DNA from: DASSKF01 sp035690725
GTDB lineage: Bacteria; Actinomycetota; Actinomycetes; Actinomycetales; Dermatophilaceae
NCBI GenBank assembly: GCA_035690725.1
Contig: DASSKF010000027.1
Coordinates: 1 to 19,302 of the forward strand
Direction of reading: 5' to 3'
DNA length: 19,302 bases
A program made the translations under genes and the position numbers. Under the pieces are notes generated by a model, which was given only the letters and a program-made list of their open reading frames with translations, ran no database searches and was not told the origin of the DNA. The stretch's first letter is position 1. Each line of letters opens with the position of its first letter. Shown piece after piece: positions 16,327-19,302 of the stretch.

Positions 16327-17138
16327 GGCAACCGCCGGTCCTGCAGCACCGGGAAGCTCGCCCGGTAGTCGTCGACGACCTGCAGGTCCACGTCCACGCT
16401 GAGCACCTCCTCGTCGGTGCCGGCCGTGGCCACGACCTCCGCGGTCGGCAGCACCACGGTGCTGTGGCCGCCCATCTCCACACCGGCGTGGGTGCCGGCG
16501 GTGTTGCACGCGACCACGACGCACTGGTTCTCCACGGCCCGCGCCCGGGCGAGCAGGGTCCAGTGCTCCACCCGCGGCATCGGCCAGGCCGCGGGCACGA
16601 CGAACATCGTTGCGCCGGCGTCCAGCTGGGCGCGGTAGAGCTCCGGGAAGCGCAGGTCGTAGCAGGTGGACAGCCCCGCCTGCCAGGTCCGTCCGGTCGC
16701 CGGGTCCGGTAGGTCGACCGCGGCCAGCGCGTCTCCGGCCTCCATGAGCTTGGGCTCGCCCTGGCCGAACCCGAAGCGGTGCACCTTGCGATAGGTCGTC
16801 AGCAGCGTGCCGTCCGGGGCGAAGACGAGGGAGGTGTTCCACAGGTCCTTGCCCTCGGGGCCGCGGCCGCCGTCCGCGGGCCGCTCGACGAGGGAGCCCG
16901 CGTGCAGCAGCACGCCCGCGTCCGAGGCGGCCCCGGCCATCGCCTGGGCGATGGGGCCGTCCACGGCCTGGGCGTTCTCGTCCCAGCGGCGGTAGGCGAA
17001 CCCGCCGGCGCCCCACAGCTCCGGCAGCACCACCAGGTCGTGGTCGGCCTGCTGCCGCACCAGGTCGCCGGCGCGGTCGGTCCGTGCCTCGAGGGACTCC
17101 TCGTCGCCGTAGCCCAGCTGGATCAGCGCGATTCGCAT
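16320..17138 (-). CDS. nitrilase-family carbon-nitrogen hydrolase (Nit2/omega-amidase-like)
   Basis: A 272-aa cytosolic hydrolase with the complete nitrilase-superfamily triad: Glu40 in LVVLPELWGAGGF, Lys118 in YRKVHRFGFGQGE and Cys159 in GLSTCYDLRFPELYR, with the downstream blocks AAWPMPRVEHWTLLARARAVENQ and GHSTVVLPTAEV. Its length and the YDLRFPELYR block fit the branch that includes Nit2/omega-amidase and related amide hydrolases; substrate is not deducible. ATG start with AAGGAG 4-5 nt upstream; only one base separates it from the stop of the CopD-CtaG gene, so the two are cotranscribed and probably coupled. Its stop lies at the edge of the 72-bp tandem repeat. Confidence 0.93.
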   Translation of the reverse strand: MRIALIQLGYGDEESLEARTDRAGDLVRQQADHDLVVLPELWGAGGFAYRRWDENAQAVDGPIAQAMAGAASDAGVLLHAGSLVERPADGGRGPEGKDLWNTSLVFAPDGTLLTTYRKVHRFGFGQGEPKLMEAGDALAAVDLPDPATGRTWQAGLSTCYDLRFPELYRAQLDAGATMFVVPAAWPMPRVEHWTLLARARAVENQCVVVACNTAGTHAGVEMGGHSTVVLPTAEVVATAGTDEEVLSVDVDLQVVDDYRASFPVLQDRRLPL

Positions 17139-17139
17139 G

Positions 17140-19272
17140 TCACTCCTTGGTCTCGGTGGCTCGTGAGGTCTCGCCCCGCGAGGTCTTCGCGGTGGAGGCG
17201 GTCCCGGCGGTCCCGCCGGCGGCCCGCCGGTCGGCCTCGGCCAGCATCGCGAGGTGCTCGTTGTAGGCCCGCAGCGCCGCGTCGTCGTCCCGCTCGGCCT
17301 GCCGGTCGAGGCGGCGGGTCTCCGCGGCGTCGGAGCGGATCCAGGCGACGACCACCAGCAGCGCGAGCAGCAGCGAGGGGATCTCGCCGGTGCCCCAGGT
17401 GATGGCGCCACCGGCCTGCTGGTCGGCGAGGGGGTGCGGCACCCAGGACAGGTGCAGCTGGGTGAAGAAGTCGGGCGCCAGCAGCTCGGTGCCGGCCATC
17501 AGGGCGAGCCCGAAGAACATGTGGGCCGACATGGTGACCAGCAGCACCAGCAGGCGCAGCATCGGCGCCCACTTCGGCGGGCCCGGGTCGACACCGACGA
17601 GCACCCAGGCGAACAGGTACCCGCTGAGCAGGAAGTGCACGACCATGAGCACGTGGCCGGTGTGCGTGGTCAGCGCCAGCGGGAAGAACGGCGTGTAGTA
17701 GAAGCCGAGCAGGCTCACGTAGAAGATGAGCGCCGCGACGACCGGGTTGCCGAGCACGTGCAGCAGGCGTGAGTGCACCACTGCCAGGACCACCTCGCGC
17801 GGTCCGAGCGTCTTGTCGTGTCGCGGCCGCAGGGTCCGCAGTGCCAGCGTGACGGGGGCGGCGAGGACGAGCAGGATCGGCACGATCATCGACAGGGTCA
17901 TGTGCAGGGACATGTGCACCGAGAACATGACTCGTCCGTAGACCGCCGGGGCCCCGTTCGTCAGGTAGGCGAACACCAGCCAGCCGGCGACCCATGCCAC
18001 CGTGCGGCCCACCGGCCAGTGGTCCCCGCGCCGGTGCATCCGGAGCACGCCGGCGAGGTAGAGCCCGAGGGCGAGCACCGTCACGGTCGCGAACAGCCAC
18101 TCGACCTGCCAGGCGGTGATCCACGAGGACCAGTGCAGCGGCTCGGGACGCGGGTAGCCGGTGAGCGCCAGCACGGTGTCGTTGCGGTCGCCCGGCAACA
18201 CGTCCGGCACCGGCGGCGCGCTGCGCGCGAGCACCGTCGCCATGCCGATCGCCGCACCCATCACGACGAGCTCGGCCGTGGCCAGCCGGGTGAACGCCCC
18301 CCGCGCGGCGCGGTCCTCCCGCAGCCGACGGATGACCACCCGCCGCTGCTGCCACCCCGCCAGGCCCAGCAGCACGAGGGCGACGCTCTTGCCGATGACC
18401 AGCAGTCCGTATGCCGTCGCGAGGCCGCCGATGCTGCCCACGCGCACCCACGCGTTGAGCACGCCGGAGAACGCGACGAGGACGAAGCACCAGCCGGCGA
18501 GGGTGGAGTAGCGCTCCACGGCGATGGTCGTGGCCTTGCCGAGCAGCGGCCGCAGGGCGACCAGCGCGAGCAGGCCGCCGACCCACAGCGCCACTCCGAT
18601 CAGGTGGAAGGCCAGGGAGTTGACGGCGGTGTCGTGGTCGGCCGAACCGCCGGCGTGCCCGCCGAGCGCCAGCGGGAGCAGGGCGAACAGGCTGAGCAGG
18701 CACAGCCACGCCTGTGCGGCCCGGCTGCGCCACACGGCGGTCCCGACCGTGACGGCGAGTGCGACCAGGGCGGTGATGGCGGTGACCCGCAACGCCTCGA
18801 TGGCCCAGACCGACGCCCACATCTCGCCCACGAATCCGGGGTCGCTCAGCGGCTCGCCGGCGAGGTCGGCGAACCCGAGCACGGTGACCACCGCGGCGCT
18901 GAGCGTCCACACGGCCGCGGTGCGCACGGCATACCGGGCGGAGGTGGTGCGGCGGCTGCTGCGCCGGCCCTCGGGGACGAGGAAACCGCCCATCAACAGC
19001 AGGCCGATGGTGGCCGCGGCGGAGATGTCCTGGACCGCGCGGACCAGCGGCAGGCCCCAGCGCACCACGGCACCCGGGTCGGACAGCCCGGCGACCGGTG
19101 CGGCGGCCGCGCCGGTGAGGACCGCGGAGGGGATGACGAGCCCGAGGGCGACCAGTGCGGTCAGCAGGAAGACGCGCGGCCCGCCCCGGGCCGTGCGTCC
19201 ACCGGCTCCCCGGTCCGTGCCGGGGCCGGCGTCCGTGCCGGGCGTGCCGGCCACGGACTCGACATCTGCCAT
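17140..19272 (-). CDS. CopD-CtaG fusion: copper-resistance D domain plus cytochrome c oxidase assembly (CtaG-type) membrane protein
   Basis: A 710-aa polytopic membrane protein. After a Gly/Ala/Thr-rich cytosolic start (about residues 1-33), the first half has eight or nine helices with CopD features (AVQDISAAATIGLLLMGGFLVPEG, FHLIGVALWVGGLLALVALRPLL, RYSTLAGWCFVLVAFSGVLNAWVRVG). The second half (about 350-640) is a caa3_CtaG domain: NGAPAVYGRVMFSVHMSLHMTLSMIVPILLVLAAPVTLALR, HSRLLHVLGNPVVAALIFYVSLLGFYYTPFF, HFLLSGYLFAWVLVGVDPGPP, and MSAHMFFGLALMAG. The many membrane-embedded His/Met fit copper handling for oxidase CuB assembly. The C-terminal tail is charged and Thr/Ser-rich. The fusion is a known actinobacterial architecture. 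ATG chosen as the start; a Shine-Dalgarno is not clear, and TAAGTA-like sequence just upstream may indicate a short leader. Confidence 0.93.
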   Translation of the reverse strand: MADVESVAGTPGTDAGPGTDRGAGGRTARGGPRVFLLTALVALGLVIPSAVLTGAAAAPVAGLSDPGAVVRWGLPLVRAVQDISAAATIGLLLMGGFLVPEGRRSSRRTTSARYAVRTAAVWTLSAAVVTVLGFADLAGEPLSDPGFVGEMWASVWAIEALRVTAITALVALAVTVGTAVWRSRAAQAWLCLLSLFALLPLALGGHAGGSADHDTAVNSLAFHLIGVALWVGGLLALVALRPLLGKATTIAVERYSTLAGWCFVLVAFSGVLNAWVRVGSIGGLATAYGLLVIGKSVALVLLGLAGWQQRRVVIRRLREDRAARGAFTRLATAELVVMGAAIGMATVLARSAPPVPDVLPGDRNDTVLALTGYPRPEPLHWSSWITAWQVEWLFATVTVLALGLYLAGVLRMHRRGDHWPVGRTVAWVAGWLVFAYLTNGAPAVYGRVMFSVHMSLHMTLSMIVPILLVLAAPVTLALRTLRPRHDKTLGPREVVLAVVHSRLLHVLGNPVVAALIFYVSLLGFYYTPFFPLALTTHTGHVLMVVHFLLSGYLFAWVLVGVDPGPPKWAPMLRLLVLLVTMSAHMFFGLALMAGTELLAPDFFTQLHLSWVPHPLADQQAGGAITWGTGEIPSLLLALLVVVAWIRSDAAETRRLDRQAERDDDAALRAYNEHLAMLAEADRRAAGGTAGTASTAKTSRGETSRATETKE

Positions 19273-19286
19273 GTCCCCAGCGTAAG

Positions 19287-19301
19287 TAGGGTGGCCCCAT
19301 G
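19287..19301 (+). promoter_or_regulatory. leaderless-type promoter and ATG of an outgoing plus-strand gene
   Basis: TAGGGT (19287-19292) is a TANNNT -10 hexamer placed six bases before an ATG at 19299-19301, the spacing seen for leaderless transcripts in high-GC actinobacteria. The gene, divergent from CopD-CtaG, would lie almost entirely outside the window, so its coding nature cannot be tested here. Confidence 0.4.
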
Positions 19302-19302
19302 C

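Noticed and set aside
14674..16368. A 564-aa plus-strand frame opposite the NHLRC2-like gene
   Set aside because: Shadow frame; it also translates the tandem repeat on the wrong strand, giving an apparent repeated peptide with no support.
17123..19300. A 725-aa minus-strand frame overlapping CopD-CtaG in another register
   Set aside because: Arg/Ala/Gly/Pro-rich with no transmembrane pattern; the other register has CopD and CtaG motifs and a correct stop-start junction.

Overview
The window is very GC-rich (about 70-73 % by eye), densely packed, with GTG/ATG starts, ATGA/GTGA gene overlaps and strong GC3 bias. The families present (actinobacterial DUF2975, DUF6458, CopD-CtaG fusion, S55-type secreted peptidase, HutH with a Cys-Ser-Gly MIO site) point to a chromosomal segment of an actinobacterium. 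A member of the Micrococcales, possibly Intrasporangiaceae-like, is my guess; no rRNA or other marker fixes the genus. I see no phage, transposase, CRISPR or tRNA gene.

Layout. (1) 1-1434, minus strand: a translationally coupled trio of DUF2975 membrane protein, small YozG-like HTH regulator and SAM methyltransferase (cut by the window edge), behind a recognisable sigma-70-like promoter. (2) 1460-8665, minus strand: a complete histidine-utilisation operon hutH-hutU-M20 amidohydrolase-hutF-hutI. It lacks a classical hutG; the AllC-like M20 enzyme between hutU and hutF is the obvious candidate for the last step (N-formylglutamate to glutamate + formate). A divergent IclR-family regulator (8828-9601) and an 18-bp palindrome between it and hutH form the likely control module. 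A 75-nt nested hairpin lies between hutH and hutU. (3) 9670-12094: a DUF6458 small membrane protein, a CrtI-like FAD oxidoreductase, and an 85-aa two-TM protein bracketed by a good promoter and a strong terminator. (4) 12243-14045: a secreted S55 (SpoIVB-type) peptidase-domain protein. (5) 14212-19272, minus strand: CopD-CtaG fusion membrane protein, nitrilase-family carbon-nitrogen hydrolase, and an NHLRC2-like thioredoxin-NHL protein, tightly spaced; the last junction is interrupted by a perfect in-frame 72-bp tandem repeat. A leaderless-type promoter and ATG for an outgoing plus-strand gene sit at the right edge.

How the genes work together. Histidine is deaminated by HutH to urocanate, hydrated by HutU to imidazolone propionate, opened by HutI to formiminoglutamate, deiminated by HutF to N-formylglutamate and probably hydrolysed by the M20 enzyme; the IclR protein is the natural pathway-specific regulator. 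The right-hand cluster combines a copper/cytochrome-oxidase assembly membrane protein with two soluble enzymes whose link to it is only positional.

The least expected signals are the 72-bp tandem repeat that re-creates a GTGAGCGAC start in each copy, the hutH-hutU nested hairpin, the M20 replacement for HutG, the Ser-before-His order in the S55 protein, and an apparent excess of the octamer GGTATGCC across the whole window.
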